64,000 bases of DNA from Bacteroidaceae bacterium (GTDB taxonomy: Bacteria > Bacteroidota > Bacteroidia > Bacteroidales > Bacteroidaceae): the NCBI GenBank assembly GCA_016286165.1, contig JAEESE010000009.1:1-64000 (forward strand), given 5' to 3'. Shown here in pieces: positions 32,912-43,691 of this stretch. How positions within the stretch are numbered: the first letter of the stretch is position 1; each line of letters opens with the position of its first letter. The notes under the pieces are model-generated. The model was not told the DNA's origin, did no database searches, and worked only from the letters and a program-made list of their open reading frames with translations. Both the position numbers and the translations under genes were made by a program.

Positions 32912-34183
32912 ATGAAAAAGAACTTAGAGACGCTGTGCATCCATGGCGGATGGCGCCCCACGAAGGGACAGCCACAGCAACTGCCTATCATTCAGAGTAC
33001 TACGTTTAAGTACGACACCAGCGAACAGATGGCCCGCCTCTTCGACCTCGAGGAGGAAGGCTATTTCTATACACGTCTGGCCAACCCCACTAACGATGCC
33101 GTGGCAGCGAAGATAAACGCCTTGGAAGGCGGCGTAGGCTGCATGCTGACGTCATCCGGGCAGGCTGCCAACTTCTACGCGGTGTTTAATATCTGCCAGG
33201 CTGGCGACCACTTCGTCACCTCCAGTAATATCTATGGTGGTACCTACAACCTCTTCGGCGTGACGATGAAGAAGTTGGGCATTGACAGCACCTTCATTGA
33301 TCCGGACTGGGACGATGACCGTATCCGTGCCGCTTTCCGTCCGAATACCAAGTGCTTCTTTGGTGAGACTATTTCCAATCCGGGCGGCAATGTGTTTGAT
33401 ATAGAGCGTTTTGCACGTCTGGCTCATGAAGCCGGTGTGCCTCTGATTGTAGATAACACATTCGCCACTCCTATCAACTGCCGTCCTTTTGAATGGGGTG
33501 CAGATATCGTGACGCACTCCACGACAAAGTATATGGACGGTCATGCTACGCAGGTAGGCGGCGCCATAGTGGACAGCGGTAATTTCGACTGGGATAAGTA
33601 TGCAGATAAGTTTCCGGGTCTGACAACTCCAGACGAGAGTTACCACGGTCTGACCTATACCAAGGCATTTGGCAAACAGGCGTATACGACGAAACTGGTG
33701 GCACAGCTCATGCGCGACCTCGGCAGCATTCCTTCGCCTCAGAACAGTTTCCTGCTGAACCTCGGCCTCGAAACGCTTCACTTGCGCATGCAGCGCCACT
33801 GCGAGAATGCACAGCGTGTGGCCGAATGGCTGGAGAAGAATCCTAAGGTGGCATGGGTGAACTACTGTGGACTGCCGTCGAGCAAATACTACGCTTTGGC
33901 TCAGAAGTACATGCCGAAGGGCTCTTGCGGCGTAATAGCCTTCGGGCTTAAGGGTACACGAGAGGATGCAATACGCTTCATGGACCGTCTGGACTTCGTA
34001 AGTATTGCAACCCATGTGGCTGATGCTCGCACCTGTGTACTTCATCCTGCCAGCCACACCCACCGCCAGCTCTCTGATGAACAGTTGCGCGAAGCCGGCG
34101 TGGCGCCTGACCTCATCCGCCTCAGCGTCGGCATAGAGAATGTCGATGATATCATAACCGACCTCGAACAGGCAATGGCGTAG
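32912..34183 (+). CDS. metY: O-acetylhomoserine sulfhydrylase (aminocarboxypropyltransferase)
   Basis: A 423-residue PLP enzyme of the Cys/Met metabolism family. It makes homocysteine from O-acetylhomoserine and sulfide in methionine synthesis. Visible landmarks: LETLCIHGGW at the N-terminus, SGQAANFYAVFNI, IVDNTFATP, and HSTTKYMDGH with the PLP-binding Lys206. HPASHTHRQLSDEQLREAGVAPDLIRLSVGIEN closes the fold. The length fits MetY (about 420-430) better than cystathionine gamma-synthase (about 380). It starts 21 bp after the DUF3467 gene. Cystathionine-type activity cannot be fully excluded. Confidence 0.88.
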   Translation: MKKNLETLCIHGGWRPTKGQPQQLPIIQSTTFKYDTSEQMARLFDLEEEGYFYTRLANPTNDAVAAKINALEGGVGCMLTSSGQAANFYAVFNICQAGDHFVTSSNIYGGTYNLFGVTMKKLGIDSTFIDPDWDDDRIRAAFRPNTKCFFGETISNPGGNVFDIERFARLAHEAGVPLIVDNTFATPINCRPFEWGADIVTHSTTKYMDGHATQVGGAIVDSGNFDWDKYADKFPGLTTPDESYHGLTYTKAFGKQAYTTKLVAQLMRDLGSIPSPQNSFLLNLGLETLHLRMQRHCENAQRVAEWLEKNPKVAWVNYCGLPSSKYYALAQKYMPKGSCGVIAFGLKGTREDAIRFMDRLDFVSIATHVADARTCVLHPASHTHRQLSDEQLREAGVAPDLIRLSVGIENVDDIITDLEQAMA

Positions 34184-34381
34184 AAGAGGCTGATTTGACC
34201 TCGCGCGCGCGTACATTATTTTATATATAGAAAGTGGAGAGTGCCGGTATGGGCTGACAAACAGTCCCGAGTGTGGAGATTATTGTTTAAAGAATAAATG
34301 TCTTTGAAGGCTCATTTCATGCGTTATTGACGGCTCTAATAGTTAAACTTTCTTAAATATTCGCCTTTTTGGGACTTTTTT
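34184..34381. other. Intergenic region with GCGCGCGCGTACAT motif
   Basis: No gene. The 14-mer GCGCGCGCGTACAT at 34203-34216, followed by an AT-rich run, recurs exactly at 52956-52969 beyond the far end of the ribosomal block. The rest holds no feature I can name. Confidence 0.6.
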
Positions 34382-34470
34382 ATGCCCTCAGACCAAAATA
34401 ATGGCCCTGAGGGCATTGTCATTTGGGGAATTATGTCTACCTTTGCAGCCCGAATGGGCATATTATGCCC
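34382..34470. promoter_or_regulatory. Paired inverted repeats framing the ribosomal promoter
   Basis: ATGCCCTCAG (34382-34391) and CTGAGGGCAT (34407-34416) are a perfect 10-bp inverted pair with a 15-base gap. The right arm ends on the first base of the -33 box. Just after the expected start, GGGCATATTATGCCC (34456-34470) is a perfect palindrome. So four GGGCAT/ATGCCC half-sites surround one promoter, which looks like an operator or a leader structure. Confidence 0.6.
34416..34447 (+). promoter_or_regulatory. Promoter of the rpsL-rplQ superoperon
   Basis: TTG (34416-34418), 19 bp, TACCTTTGCA (34438-34447). The start would be near 34452, giving a leader of about 75 bases before rpsL. No other clear promoter is visible up to 52.8 kb. 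Confidence 0.7.
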
Positions 34471-34528
34471 GTTTGAGTCGTGCTTTGACATCTAAATATA
34501 CTATATAAATCATTAAAAATTAAACAAA

Positions 34529-34909
34529 ATGCCTACAATTCAACAACTCGTGCGGAAAGGCCGCAAGGTGCTGGTAGACAAGAGCAAGAGCCCCGCCCTG
34601 GACAACTGTCCTCAGCGTCGCGGTGTGTGCGTTCGTGTCTATACCACGACTCCTAAGAAGCCTAACTCCGCCATGCGTAAGGTTGCGCGTGTGCGCCTTA
34701 CCAACACAAAGGAAGTAAACAGCTACATCCCCGGAGAGGGTCACAACCTGCAGGAGCACTCAATCGTGCTGGTTCGCGGTGGCCGTGTTAAGGACCTCCC
34801 CGGTGTACGTTACCACATCGTCCGCGGCACTCTTGATACCGCTGGCGTAGCAAATCGCACTCAGCGCCGCTCAAAGTATGGCGCTAAGCGTCCCAAGCAG
34901 AAGAAGTAA
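34529..34909 (+). CDS. rpsL: 30S ribosomal protein S12
   Basis: A 126-residue uS12, first gene of the superoperon. It lies at the decoding centre and helps inspect codon pairing. [12 protein letters not shown] and [15 protein letters not shown] are intact, including the lysines that, when mutated in other species, give streptomycin resistance, so the allele looks wild type. 134 bp separate it from rpsG. Confidence 0.98.
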   Translation: MPTIQQLVRKGRKVLVDKSKSPALDNCPQRRGVCVRVYTTTPKKPNSAMRKVARVRLTNTKEVNSYIPGEGHNLQEHSIVLVRGGRVKDLPGVRYHIVRGTLDTAGVANRTQRRSKYGAKRPKQKK

Positions 34910-35043
34910 ACAACATTTTCATTAATCGGTTTTGTGTTGTATAAACGCGGTTGAGTAAATGTGCCGGGCACTCGCGACGAGGCGATGGCACGTTGAAGAA
35001 AACAAACGAATACAGCCAAACAAAATTCAAATCACACAAAACA

Positions 35044-35520
35044 ATGCGTAAAGCTAAACCAAAGAAACGTCAGGTGCTTCCCGATCCCGTGTATGGTGAT
35101 GTGAAAGTATCGAAGTTTGTGAACCATCTCATGTATGATGGTAAGAAGAGCATCTCTTACAGAATTTTCTACGATGCTCTCGAGATCGTGAAGACAAAGA
35201 TGCAGAACGAGGAGAAGAGCTCCCTCGAGATTTGGAAGGAAGCCCTTCAGAAGGTTACTCCTCAGGTAGAGGTAAAGAGCCGTCGTATCGGCGGTGCCAC
35301 TTTCCAGGTTCCTACTGAAATCCGTCCCAGCCGTAAGGAGAGCGTCTCGATGAAGAACCTCATCCAGTATGCTCGCAAGCGCGGCGGCAAGACTATGGCC
35401 GACAAGCTCGCTGCAGAGATCATGGATGCCTACAACGAGCAGGGTGGCGCCTTCAAGCGTAAGGAAGATATGCACCGCATGGCAGAGGCTAACCGTGCAT
35501 TCGCCCACTTCCGTTTCTAA
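35044..35520 (+). CDS. rpsG: 30S ribosomal protein S7
   Basis: A 158-residue uS7 that starts 30S head assembly and contacts the mRNA exit path. The start at 35044 ([19 protein letters not shown]) matches the family; an in-frame upstream start at 34951 would add 31 unrelated residues and is rejected. Conserved [17 protein letters not shown] and AFAHFRF end are present. Confidence 0.97.
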   Translation: MRKAKPKKRQVLPDPVYGDVKVSKFVNHLMYDGKKSISYRIFYDALEIVKTKMQNEEKSSLEIWKEALQKVTPQVEVKSRRIGGATFQVPTEIRPSRKESVSMKNLIQYARKRGGKTMADKLAAEIMDAYNEQGGAFKRKEDMHRMAEANRAFAHFRF

Positions 35521-35613
35521 TTTCAGAATTGTTCATAAGTTCGCGAGTTTGTAAGTTCGCAAGTTCTTAGCAACTCAAAAACACAGAAACTCAAAAACTC
35601 AAATAAATTAAGA

Positions 35614-37731
35614 ATGGCAAAACAAGATTTGCATCTGACCCGTAACATTGGCATCATGGCTCACATCGATGCCGGTAAGACTACTACGTCTGAACGTATA
35701 CTCTACTATACGGGTCTGACACATAAGATTGGTGAAGTGCACGACGGCGCTGCTACCATGGACTGGATGGCCCAAGAGCAGGAGCGCGGCATCACCATCA
35801 CTTCTGCTGCCACGACAACGTTCTGGAACTGGAACGACAAGAAGTACAAGATCAACTTGATTGACACTCCGGGACACGTGGACTTCACCGCTGAGGTGGA
35901 ACGTTCACTGCGCGTGCTCGACGGCGCCGTGGCTGCCTACTGTGCAGTGGGTGGCGTGGAACCTCAGAGCGAGACCGTGTGGCGTCAGGCTGACAAGTAC
36001 AATGTGCCCCGTATCGGTTACGTCAACAAGATGGACCGCAGCGGAGCAGACTTCTTTGAGGTGGTCCGCCAGATGAAGGACGTCCTGGGCGCCAAGGCTG
36101 TGCCCGTGGTCATCCCCATCGGTGCTGAAGAGAACTTCAAGGGCGTTGTAGACCTCGTTAAGATGAAGGCCATACTCTGGCACGACGAGACCATGGGTGC
36201 TGAATACTCCGTCGAGGATATTCCCGCCAATATGGTTGACGAGGCTCAGGAGTGGCGCGACAAGATGATTGAAACGGCTGCCGAGTACGACGAGGCACTC
36301 ATGGAGAAGTTCTTCGACGATCCCGAAAGCATCACCGAGGAGGAGATCCTCGCTGCTCTGCGTGCAGCTACCGTGAGCATGGAGATCACTCCTATGCTCT
36401 GCGGCTCTTCGTTCAAGAACAAGGGTGTGCAGACACTGCTCGACTATGTTTGCGCATTCCTGCCCAGTCCTCTGGATACTCCTAACGTCGTGGGTACAAA
36501 TCCCGACACCGAAGAGGAGGAGGATCGCAAGCCCGCCGAGGATGAGAAGACATCGGCACTGGCCTTCAAGATCGCTACTGACCCCTATGTAGGTCGTCTG
36601 ACCTTCATCCGTGTCTATAGCGGTAAGGTGGAAGCCGGTTCCTACATCTACAATCCCCGCACAGGCAAGAAAGAGCGCGTAAGCCGTCTCTTCCAGATGC
36701 ACAGTAACCACCAGAATCCCGTGGATTGCATCTCCGCTGGTGATATCGGTGCTGGCGTAGGCTTCAAGGATATCCGCACGGGCGACACACTCTGCGACGA
36801 AGATGCACCCATCGTGCTCGAGTCAATGGAGTTCCCCGACCCCGTTATCGGTATCGCCGTGGAGCCCAAGACCCAGAAGGACCTCGACAAACTCAGCAAC
36901 GGCCTTGCCAAGCTGGCAGAGGAAGATCCTACGTTCACGGTTCGTACAGACGAGCAGAGCGGCCAGACGATCATCAGTGGTATGGGCGAGTTGCACCTCG
37001 ACATCATCATCGACCGTCTGAAGCGCGAGTTCAAGGTAGAGTGCAACCAGGGTAAGCCTCAGGTTAACTACAAGGAAGCCATCACCAAGACCGTCAACCT
37101 GCGCGAAGTATACAAGAAGCAGTCGGGTGGTCGCGGTAAGTTCGCTGACATCATCGTCAACGTAGGTCCCGTGGACGACGACTTCGAAGGCACAGGCCTG
37201 CAGTTCATCAACAGCGTTACTGGCGGTAACATCCCCAAGGAATTCATTCCCGCTGTGCAGAAGGGCTTCGAGAGCGCCATGAAGAACGGTGTGCTCGGTG
37301 GCTTCCCCATGGACAGCCTCAAGGTAGAACTCCTCGACGGTTCGTTCCACCCCGTGGACTCCGACCAGCTTTCGTTCGAGATTGCTGCCATTCAGGCCTA
37401 TCGCAATGCCTGCGCTCAGGCTAAGCCCGTACTGATGGAGCCCATCATGAAGCTCGAGGTTGTAACACCCGAGGAGAACATGGGTGATGTCATCGGCGAC
37501 CTGAACAAGCGTCGCGGACAGGTCGAGGGCATGGATACCAGCCGCAGCGGTGCCCGCATCGTCAAGGCTATGGTGCCCCTCGGCGAGATGTTCGGTTACG
37601 TAACAGCCTTGCGCACCATCACTTCTGGTCGTGCTACGTCAAGCATGACCTATGACCACCACGCTCCCGTCTCCAGCAGCATCGCCAAGGCTGTGCTCGA
37701 GGAGGCTCACGGACGTGTGGATTTGGTCTAA
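35614..37731 (+). CDS. fusA: Elongation factor G
   Basis: A 705-residue translocase GTPase. G1 [10 protein letters not shown]2/switch I with [12 protein letters not shown]3 DTPGHVDF, G4 NKMDRSGAD, then domains II-V including the domain IV loop and the terminal [10 protein letters not shown]. Moves tRNA and mRNA after peptide bond formation. As usual in this phylum it sits between rpsG and rpsJ, and tuf does not follow it. Full length, no unusual residues seen. Confidence 0.98.
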   Translation: MAKQDLHLTRNIGIMAHIDAGKTTTSERILYYTGLTHKIGEVHDGAATMDWMAQEQERGITITSAATTTFWNWNDKKYKINLIDTPGHVDFTAEVERSLRVLDGAVAAYCAVGGVEPQSETVWRQADKYNVPRIGYVNKMDRSGADFFEVVRQMKDVLGAKAVPVVIPIGAEENFKGVVDLVKMKAILWHDETMGAEYSVEDIPANMVDEAQEWRDKMIETAAEYDEALMEKFFDDPESITEEEILAALRAATVSMEITPMLCGSSFKNKGVQTLLDYVCAFLPSPLDTPNVVGTNPDTEEEEDRKPAEDEKTSALAFKIATDPYVGRLTFIRVYSGKVEAGSYIYNPRTGKKERVSRLFQMHSNHQNPVDCISAGDIGAGVGFKDIRTGDTLCDEDAPIVLESMEFPDPVIGIAVEPKTQKDLDKLSNGLAKLAEEDPTFTVRTDEQSGQTIISGMGELHLDIIIDRLKREFKVECNQGKPQVNYKEAITKTVNLREVYKKQSGGRGKFADIIVNVGPVDDDFEGTGLQFINSVTGGNIPKEFIPAVQKGFESAMKNGVLGGFPMDSLKVELLDGSFHPVDSDQLSFEIAAIQAYRNACAQAKPVLMEPIMKLEVVTPEENMGDVIGDLNKRRGQVEGMDTSRSGARIVKAMVPLGEMFGYVTALRTITSGRATSSMTYDHHAPVSSSIAKAVLEEAHGRVDLV

Positions 37732-37816
37732 GGCAGGGGCTGCCGAGCAAATGACTCTTTGGCAGCCACCCTCCTAAAAATAGTAAATCGTAAATTGTCA
37801 AATCGTAAATTAAATC

Positions 37817-38122
37817 ATGAGTCAGAAAATCAGAATCAAACTGAAGTCCTACGACCACACTCTCGTAGACAAGTCGGCCGAGAAGATCGTGAAGACCGTA
37901 AAGGCCACAGGCGCTGTAGTGAGCGGACCTATACCCCTCCCCACCCACAAGCGCATTTTCACTGTAAACCGTTCAACCTTCGTCAACAAGAAGGCTCGCG
38001 AGCAGTTCCAGCTCTGCAACTACAAGCGCCTCATCGACATCTATTCGAGCACAGCTCAGACCGTAGATGCTCTTATGAAGCTCGAGTTGCCCAGCGGTGT
38101 GGAAGTAGAGATCAAAGTGTAA
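37817..38122 (+). CDS. rpsJ: 30S ribosomal protein S10
   Basis: A 101-residue uS10 of the 30S head; its relatives also pair with NusB in transcription antitermination. [25 protein letters not shown] and [17 protein letters not shown] are typical. First gene of the S10 part, 85 bp after fusA. Confidence 0.97.
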   Translation: MSQKIRIKLKSYDHTLVDKSAEKIVKTVKATGAVVSGPIPLPTHKRIFTVNRSTFVNKKAREQFQLCNYKRLIDIYSSTAQTVDALMKLELPSGVEVEIKV

Positions 38123-38181
38123 TAAAAGACTAGGATAACTAGAAACTCTAGAAATAAATCAATTATTAAATTAAATTAGAA

Positions 38182-38796
38182 ATGCCAGGATTATTAGGAA
38201 AGAAAATCGGAATGACTTCCGTTTTCAGTGCCGACGGCAAGAACGTGCCGTGCACTGTTATCGAATTAGGTCCTTGCGTAGTTACCCAGGTGAAGAGCGT
38301 TGAGAAGGACGGCTATGCAGCCGTACAGCTCGGTTTCGAGGAGGCTAAGGAGAAGAATACCACCAAGCCCATGCTCGGACACTTCGCCAAGAGCGGTACA
38401 ACACCCAAGCGCCACTTGGCCGAGTTCACAGGTTTCGAAGATGTAAATCTTGGAGACACTATCACAGTGGATCTTTTCAACGACACAGCTTTCGTTGATG
38501 TGATCGCAACAAGTAAAGGTAAGGGCTTCCAGGGCGTTGTGAAGCGTCACGGCTTCGGCGGCGTAGGCCAGACCACTCACGGTCAGGACGACCGTCTGCG
38601 TAAACCAGGTTCCATCGGTGCCTGCTCGTACCCCGCTAAGGTCTTCAAGGGCCTCCGCATGGGCGGCCAGATGGGTAATGTTCGCGTTACCACGCACAAC
38701 CTGCAAGTGTTAAAGGTGATTCCCGAGCACAACCTGCTCCTCATCAAGGGCAGCATACCGGGTTTCAAAGGTTCAATCGTAAGCGTTATTAAGTAA
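38182..38796 (+). CDS. rplC: 50S ribosomal protein L3
   Basis: A 204-residue uL3 whose loop reaches the peptidyl transferase centre. [44 protein letters not shown] and the glycine-rich [10 protein letters not shown] loop are intact. rplD begins 1 bp after the stop, so translation is probably coupled. Confidence 0.97.
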   Translation: MPGLLGKKIGMTSVFSADGKNVPCTVIELGPCVVTQVKSVEKDGYAAVQLGFEEAKEKNTTKPMLGHFAKSGTTPKRHLAEFTGFEDVNLGDTITVDLFNDTAFVDVIATSKGKGFQGVVKRHGFGGVGQTTHGQDDRLRKPGSIGACSYPAKVFKGLRMGGQMGNVRVTTHNLQVLKVIPEHNLLLIKGSIPGFKGSIVSVIK

Positions 38797-38797
38797 G

Positions 38798-39424
38798 ATG
38801 GAAGTCAGTGTATTGAATATCAAAGGTCAGGACACCGGTCGTAAGGTAGTCCTCGACGATGCCATCTATGGCATTGAGCCCAACGATCACGCAATCTATC
38901 TCGATGTTCGCCTCTTCCTCGCCAACCAGCGTCAGGGCACAGCCAAGGCTAAGGAGCGCTCCGAAGTGAGCGGTTCTACCCGTAAGCTCGGCCGTCAGAA
39001 GGGTGGTGGCGGTGCACGTCGTGGCGACATCAACTCCCCCGTACTCATCGGTGGTGGTCGCGTGTTCGGTCCTCAGCCCCGCGATTATGGCTTCAAGCTC
39101 AATAAGAAAGTACGTCGTCTCGCCCGCAAGAGCGCTCTGGCCTACAAGGCTCAGGAGAATGCTATCGTCGTAGTAGAGGACTTCACTTTTGATGCACCCA
39201 AGACAAAAAGCCTTGTCGAAGTCATAAATAATCTTAAAATTGATGGCAAAAAGTCGCTTTTCGTTTTGCCCGGTACAGACAAAGCAGTATATTTGTCGGC
39301 TCGAAATCTCGAGAAGGCCAAAGTAATGGCTGCTTCTGCGCTGAACACCTACAAGGTGCTCGACGCAGATGTGCTTGTGCTCACTGAAAGCGCACTTGGC
39401 GTTGTCGGAGAAAATCTTAAATAA
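38798..39424 (+). CDS. rplD: 50S ribosomal protein L4
   Basis: A 208-residue uL4 lining the peptide exit tunnel; in other bacteria it can repress its own operon. The tunnel loop [23 protein letters not shown] is present, here with four successive Gly. Starts 1 bp after rplC. Confidence 0.96.
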   Translation: MEVSVLNIKGQDTGRKVVLDDAIYGIEPNDHAIYLDVRLFLANQRQGTAKAKERSEVSGSTRKLGRQKGGGGARRGDINSPVLIGGGRVFGPQPRDYGFKLNKKVRRLARKSALAYKAQENAIVVVEDFTFDAPKTKSLVEVINNLKIDGKKSLFVLPGTDKAVYLSARNLEKAKVMAASALNTYKVLDADVLVLTESALGVVGENLK

Positions 39425-39440
39425 GTAAAGAGCAACAACA

Positions 39441-39731
39441 ATGGGATATATCGTAAAACCTTTGGTCACTGAGAAGATGACCAATATCACAGAGAAGCAG
39501 AACAAGTTCGGCTTCATCGTGCGTCCTGAGGCTAATAAGCTCGAGATAAAGAAAGAGATTGAAGAGCTCTACAACGTCACAGTTACCGGCATCAGCACAT
39601 CCAAGTATGCTGGTAAGAACAAGAGCCGTTACACTAAGGCCGGCCTCATCAAGGGCCGCACGAACGCATTCAAGAAGGCCATCGTCACCCTCAAGGAAGG
39701 CGAGACCATCGATTTCTACGCTAATATTTAA
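39441..39731 (+). CDS. rplW: 50S ribosomal protein L23
   Basis: A 96-residue uL23 at the tunnel exit, the docking point for trigger factor and [30 protein letters not shown] and a basic [10 protein letters not shown] loop mark the family. 16 bp after rplD. Confidence 0.96.
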   Translation: MGYIVKPLVTEKMTNITEKQNKFGFIVRPEANKLEIKKEIEELYNVTVTGISTSKYAGKNKSRYTKAGLIKGRTNAFKKAIVTLKEGETIDFYANI

Positions 39732-39739
39732 TAAGAAAG

Positions 39740-40567
39740 ATGGCAGTACGTAAATTAATGCCCACAACACCGGGCCAAAGACACAAAATTATAGGTACAT
39801 TCGAAGAGATTACTGCATCTGTACCTGAGAAGTCTCTCACATACGGCAAGCGCTCCACCGGTGGACGTAACAATACCGGTAAGATGACCGTCCGCTATAT
39901 GGGTGGCGGCCACAAGAGAAAGTTCCGCTTCATTGACTTCAAGAGAGATAAAGATGGTGTTCCCGCAGTGGTGAAGACAATCGAGTACGATCCCAACCGT
40001 TCGGCTCGCATCGCTTTGCTCTTCTATGCTGACGGTGAGAAACGTTATATTATTGCTCCCAACGGACTGCAGGTAGGCATGACGCTGATGTCCGGCGCAG
40101 AGGCTGCGCCTGAAGTAGGCAATGCACTTCCCATGCAGAACATCCCTGTAGGTACGGTGATCCACAACATCGAGCTCCGTCCCGGTCAGGGCGCTCTGCT
40201 CGTTCGCTCAGCCGGTAACTTCGCACAGCTCACTTCGCGCGAAGGCCGCTACTGCGTCATCAAACTCCCCTCGGGCGAGACACGCAAGATCCTGAGCGCC
40301 TGCAAGGCTACCATCGGTAGCGTAGGCAACAGCGACCACGCTCTCGAGAGCTCCGGTAAGGCTGGACGTAGCCGCTGGCTCGGCCGTCGTCCCCACAACC
40401 GTGGCGTCGTGATGAACCCGCACGATCACCCGATGGGTGGTGGTGAAGGTCGCCAGAGCGGTGGACATCCCCGTTCACGCAAGGGCCTCTACGCTAAGGG
40501 CCTCAAGACCCGTGCTCCTAAGAAGCAGTCGAATAAGTACATCATTGAAAGAGCCAATAAAAAGTAA
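39740..40567 (+). CDS. rplB: 50S ribosomal protein L2
   Basis: A 275-residue uL2, essential for subunit joining and peptidyl transfer. [14 protein letters not shown], and [28 protein letters not shown] with the conserved His of the active-centre loop. 8 bp after rplW. Confidence 0.98.
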   Translation: MAVRKLMPTTPGQRHKIIGTFEEITASVPEKSLTYGKRSTGGRNNTGKMTVRYMGGGHKRKFRFIDFKRDKDGVPAVVKTIEYDPNRSARIALLFYADGEKRYIIAPNGLQVGMTLMSGAEAAPEVGNALPMQNIPVGTVIHNIELRPGQGALLVRSAGNFAQLTSREGRYCVIKLPSGETRKILSACKATIGSVGNSDHALESSGKAGRSRWLGRRPHNRGVVMNPHDHPMGGGEGRQSGGHPRSRKGLYAKGLKTRAPKKQSNKYIIERANKK

Positions 40568-40592
40568 TCACAGTTAAACTCAAAGAAATATT

Positions 40593-40862
40593 ATGAGTCG
40601 TTCACTTAAGAAAGGTCCGTATATCGCAGTAAGCCTCGAAAAGAAGGTTCTCGCCATGAACGAGAGCGGCAAGAAGAACGTCGTGAAGACTTGGGCTCGC
40701 GCTTCAATGATCAGCCCTGACTTCGTAGGCCACACTATCGCTGTGCACAACGGAAACAAGTTCATCCCCGTGTATGTAACCGAGAACATGGTAGGCCACA
40801 AGCTCGGCGAGTTCGCTCCCACACGCAAGTTCGGCGGCCATGCTGGTCAGAAGAAAAAGTAA
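40593..40862 (+). CDS. rpsS: 30S ribosomal protein S19
   Basis: An 89-residue uS19 of the 30S head, contacting L5 in bridge B1b. [19 protein letters not shown] and [26 protein letters not shown] are characteristic. 25 bp after rplB. Confidence 0.97.
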   Translation: MSRSLKKGPYIAVSLEKKVLAMNESGKKNVVKTWARASMISPDFVGHTIAVHNGNKFIPVYVTENMVGHKLGEFAPTRKFGGHAGQKKK

Positions 40863-40917
40863 GCAGGGGGCTTTACATTCAAGATTCATTATTTGAATAA
40901 ATAGAAGTAATAATATA

Positions 40918-41316
40918 ATGGGAAAAAGAAAAAGATTGGCAGCTGAAGCAAGAAAGGCTGCACTGAAAACCCAGTATTTTGCAAAGGCCAAGAGCGTACC
41001 GTCCTCTCCACGGAAGATGCGTTATGTGGTGGATTTGATCCGCGGCATGGAGGTCAATCGCGCCCTGGCTACCCTGCACTTCAACAAGAAGGCTGCTGCT
41101 GCTGACGTAGAGAAGCTTCTCCGCTCGGCAATCGCCAACTGGGAACAGAAGAATGATCGCAAGGCCGAAGACGGCGAGCTGATCGTATCGAGAGTATTTG
41201 TCGACGAAGGTGCTACACTCAAGCGCATGCGTCCTGCACCCCAGGGCCGTGGATATCGCATCCGCAAGCGCAGCAACCACGTCACCTTGTTCGTTGACAC
41301 TAAAACTAATGACTAA
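40918..41316 (+). CDS. rplV: 50S ribosomal protein L22
   Basis: A 132-residue uL22 whose long hairpin lines the exit tunnel, a site of macrolide contacts. A basic N-terminus, then [18 protein letters not shown] and [21 protein letters not shown]. 55 bp after rpsS. Confidence 0.96.
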   Translation: MGKRKRLAAEARKAALKTQYFAKAKSVPSSPRKMRYVVDLIRGMEVNRALATLHFNKKAAAADVEKLLRSAIANWEQKNDRKAEDGELIVSRVFVDEGATLKRMRPAPQGRGYRIRKRSNHVTLFVDTKTND

Positions 41317-41324
41317 GTAAAAGT

Positions 41325-42059
41325 ATGGGACAGAAAGTTAATCCTATAAGCAACCGTCTCGGCATTGTCCGCGGTTGGGATTCCAATTGGTATGGTGGCA
41401 AGAACTTCGGCGACTCCATCCTCGAGGACAGCAAGATTCGCAAGTACCTCATGGTTCGCCTCGGCGAAGCCAGCATCTCCCGCATCGTCATCGAACGTAC
41501 GCTGAAGCTCGTGACTATCACCATCTGCACCTCTCGCCCCGGTCTCATCATCGGTAAGGGCGGTGAGAAGGTAGACGCTCTGAAGAAGGAGCTCAAGAAG
41601 ATCACCGACAAGGAAATCCAGATCAATATTTTCGAGATCAAGAAGCCCGACCTCGATGCCAACATCGTAGGTGCCAACATCGCTAAGCAGGTAGAGGGTA
41701 AGATTGCTTACCGCCGTGCTATCAAGATGGCTATCGCCAATGCCATGCGCGCCGGTGCCGAAGGTATCAAGGTGCTCATCTCCGGTCGTCTCAACGGTGC
41801 TGAAATCGCCCGCAGCGAGATGTTCAAGGAAGGCCGTACACCTCTGCACACTTTCCGTGCAGATATCGACTACTGCCAGACAGAGGCTCTCACTAAGGTA
41901 GGTCTGCTCGGTATCAAGGTGTGGATTTGCCGCGGTGAAGTATATGGTAAGAAAGACCTCGCCCCCAACTTCTCACAGCAGAAGGAGACAGGTCGTTTCG
42001 GTGGCAACGAGCGCGGCGGCCGTCGCGGTCCCCGTCGCCCACGCAACAACAATCGTTAA
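41325..42059 (+). CDS. rpsC: 30S ribosomal protein S3
   Basis: A 244-residue uS3 at the mRNA entry channel with helicase activity. [27 protein letters not shown]-domain [12 protein letters not shown], and a basic C-terminal tail ([15 protein letters not shown]). 8 bp after rplV. Confidence 0.97.
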   Translation: MGQKVNPISNRLGIVRGWDSNWYGGKNFGDSILEDSKIRKYLMVRLGEASISRIVIERTLKLVTITICTSRPGLIIGKGGEKVDALKKELKKITDKEIQINIFEIKKPDLDANIVGANIAKQVEGKIAYRRAIKMAIANAMRAGAEGIKVLISGRLNGAEIARSEMFKEGRTPLHTFRADIDYCQTEALTKVGLLGIKVWICRGEVYGKKDLAPNFSQQKETGRFGGNERGGRRGPRRPRNNNR

Positions 42060-42081
42060 ACAACTCTGAAACATCGCTATT

Positions 42082-42507
42082 ATGTTACAGCCGAAAAGAA
42101 CAAAATATAGAAGACCGCAAAAAGGCCGTTGCAAGGGCAACGCACAGCGCGGCAATCAGCTCGCTTTCGGATCCTTCGGCATCAAGAGCCTCGACACACA
42201 CTGGATCACCGGTCGTCAGATTGAGGCAGCCCGTGTAGCCGTGACCCGTTACATGCAGCGTGAAGGTCAGGTCTGGATTCGCATCTTCCCTGACAAACCC
42301 ATCACCAAGAAACCTGCCGACGTGCGTATGGGTAAAGGTAAGGGTGACCCCGTAGGTTACGTGTTCCCCATCACCCCCGGTCGCATCATCTTCGAGGTAG
42401 AAGGTGTACCTTATGAGACAGCTAAAGAAGCCCTGCGCCTTGCCGCTCAGAAGCTTCCCGTGACAACAAAGTTCATTGTTAGACGAGACTACGACAAAAA
42501 CGCTTGA
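42082..42507 (+). CDS. rplP: 50S ribosomal protein L16
   Basis: A 141-residue uL16 at the A-site side of the 50S subunit. [39 protein letters not shown] with the loop Arg that is hydroxylated in some bacteria. The rpmC start follows after 2 bp. Confidence 0.97.
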   Translation: MLQPKRTKYRRPQKGRCKGNAQRGNQLAFGSFGIKSLDTHWITGRQIEAARVAVTRYMQREGQVWIRIFPDKPITKKPADVRMGKGKGDPVGYVFPITPGRIIFEVEGVPYETAKEALRLAAQKLPVTTKFIVRRDYDKNA

Positions 42508-42509
42508 TT

Positions 42510-42704
42510 ATGAAGACAACAGAAGTAAGAGCCCTCACCCTTGAGGAACTCACCGAGAAAATAGAAACAGCAAAGGCTCAGTACAATCAGATGCTGCTCA
42601 ACCACGCTGTCTCTCCCCTGGAGAATCCTTCAGAGATCAAGAAGGTTCGTCGTGACATCGCTCGCATGATGACTATCCTCACGGAGAAAAAGAATGCTAA
42701 TTAA
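42510..42704 (+). CDS. rpmC: 50S ribosomal protein L29
   Basis: A 64-residue uL29, two helices at the tunnel exit. The ATG at 42510 ([19 protein letters not shown]) is chosen over an in-frame TTG overlapping the rplP stop. [19 protein letters not shown] end is typical. Confidence 0.95.
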   Translation: MKTTEVRALTLEELTEKIETAKAQYNQMLLNHAVSPLENPSEIKKVRRDIARMMTILTEKKNAN

Positions 42705-42718
42705 TAATGGTCTTAAAC

Positions 42719-42976
42719 ATGGAAGCTAGAAACTTAAGAAAGACAAGAACAGGTGTCGTCGTCAGCGACAAGATGGATAAGACCATTGTAGTGGCTGCCA
42801 AGTACAAGGAGAGACACCCTATCTATGGTAAGTTCGTCCAGAAGACGAAGAAGTACCATGCTCACGACGAGAAGAACGATTGCCACAAGGGCGACACCGT
42901 TCTCATCATGGAAACCCGTCCCCTGAGCAAAACTAAGAGATGGAGAGTAGTAGAAATCGTAGAAAGAGCTAAGTAA
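42719..42976 (+). CDS. rpsQ: 30S ribosomal protein S17
   Basis: An 85-residue uS17, an early-binding assembly protein. The ATG at 42719 ([21 protein letters not shown]) matches relatives; an ATG four codons earlier at 42707 (MVLN) is the alternative. [19 protein letters not shown] is conserved. Confidence 0.95.
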   Translation: MEARNLRKTRTGVVVSDKMDKTIVVAAKYKERHPIYGKFVQKTKKYHAHDEKNDCHKGDTVLIMETRPLSKTKRWRVVEIVERAK

Positions 42977-42978
42977 TT

Positions 42979-43344
42979 ATGATACAGGCAGAATCTAGAT
43001 TAGTTGTTGCAGACAACAGCGGCGCCAAGGAGTGCCTCTGCATCCGCGTGCTGGGCGGTACCCGTCGCCGTTATGCAACAGTAGGGGACATCATCGTCGT
43101 CTCTGTGAAGAGCGTCATCCCCTCCAGTGATATTAAAAAGGGTGCTGTGTCGAAAGCTTTGATCGTCCGCACAAGTAAGGAAGTCCGTCGTGCCGATGGC
43201 TCCTATATCCGTTTCGACGACAACGCTTGCGTACTGTTGAACAATGCTGGTGAGCTTCGCGGCAGCCGCATCTTCGGCCCTGTGGCCCGTGAGCTGCGTG
43301 CTACCAATATGAAGGTGGTTTCACTTGCGCCCGAGGTACTTTAA
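42979..43344 (+). CDS. rplN: 50S ribosomal protein L14
   Basis: A 121-residue uL14 in bridge B8 and the RsfS silencing site. [27 protein letters not shown] and [23 protein letters not shown]. 2 bp after rpsQ. Confidence 0.98.
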   Translation: MIQAESRLVVADNSGAKECLCIRVLGGTRRRYATVGDIIVVSVKSVIPSSDIKKGAVSKALIVRTSKEVRRADGSYIRFDDNACVLLNNAGELRGSRIFGPVARELRATNMKVVSLAPEVL

Positions 43345-43370
43345 TCATCAAAAAAGATTCATTTACAGTA

Positions 43371-43691
43371 ATGGCTAAATTACATATCAAAAAGGGCGAC
43401 ACCGTAATGATCCTTGCCGGCAACAGCAAAGGCCAGACCGGTCAGGTGCTGAAGGTGCTCGTCAAGGAGCAGAAGGCTATCGTTGAAGGCCAGAACATGG
43501 TCTCCAAGAGCCAGAAGCCCAGTGCCAAGAACCCTCAGGGTGGCATAGTGAAGCAGGAAGCCCCCATCCACATCTCGAATCTGAATGTGGTTGACCCCAA
43601 GTCAGGTAAGGCTACCCGCATTGGACGTAAGTTGAACGCAGACGGCAAGCTTGTCCGTTATGCTAAAAAATCAGGAGAGGAGATCAAGTAA
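43371..43691 (+). CDS. rplX: 50S ribosomal protein L24
   Basis: A 106-residue uL24, an assembly initiator with a KOW motif ([23 protein letters not shown]). Its TAA overlaps the rplE ATG by one base, so translation is likely coupled. Confidence 0.97.
   Translation: MAKLHIKKGDTVMILAGNSKGQTGQVLKVLVKEQKAIVEGQNMVSKSQKPSAKNPQGGIVKQEAPIHISNLNVVDPKSGKATRIGRKLNADGKLVRYAKKSGEEIK

Noticed and set aside
34951..35043. Upstream start for rpsG
   Set aside because: It would add 31 residues unlike any S7; the ATG at 35044 gives the family N-terminus.
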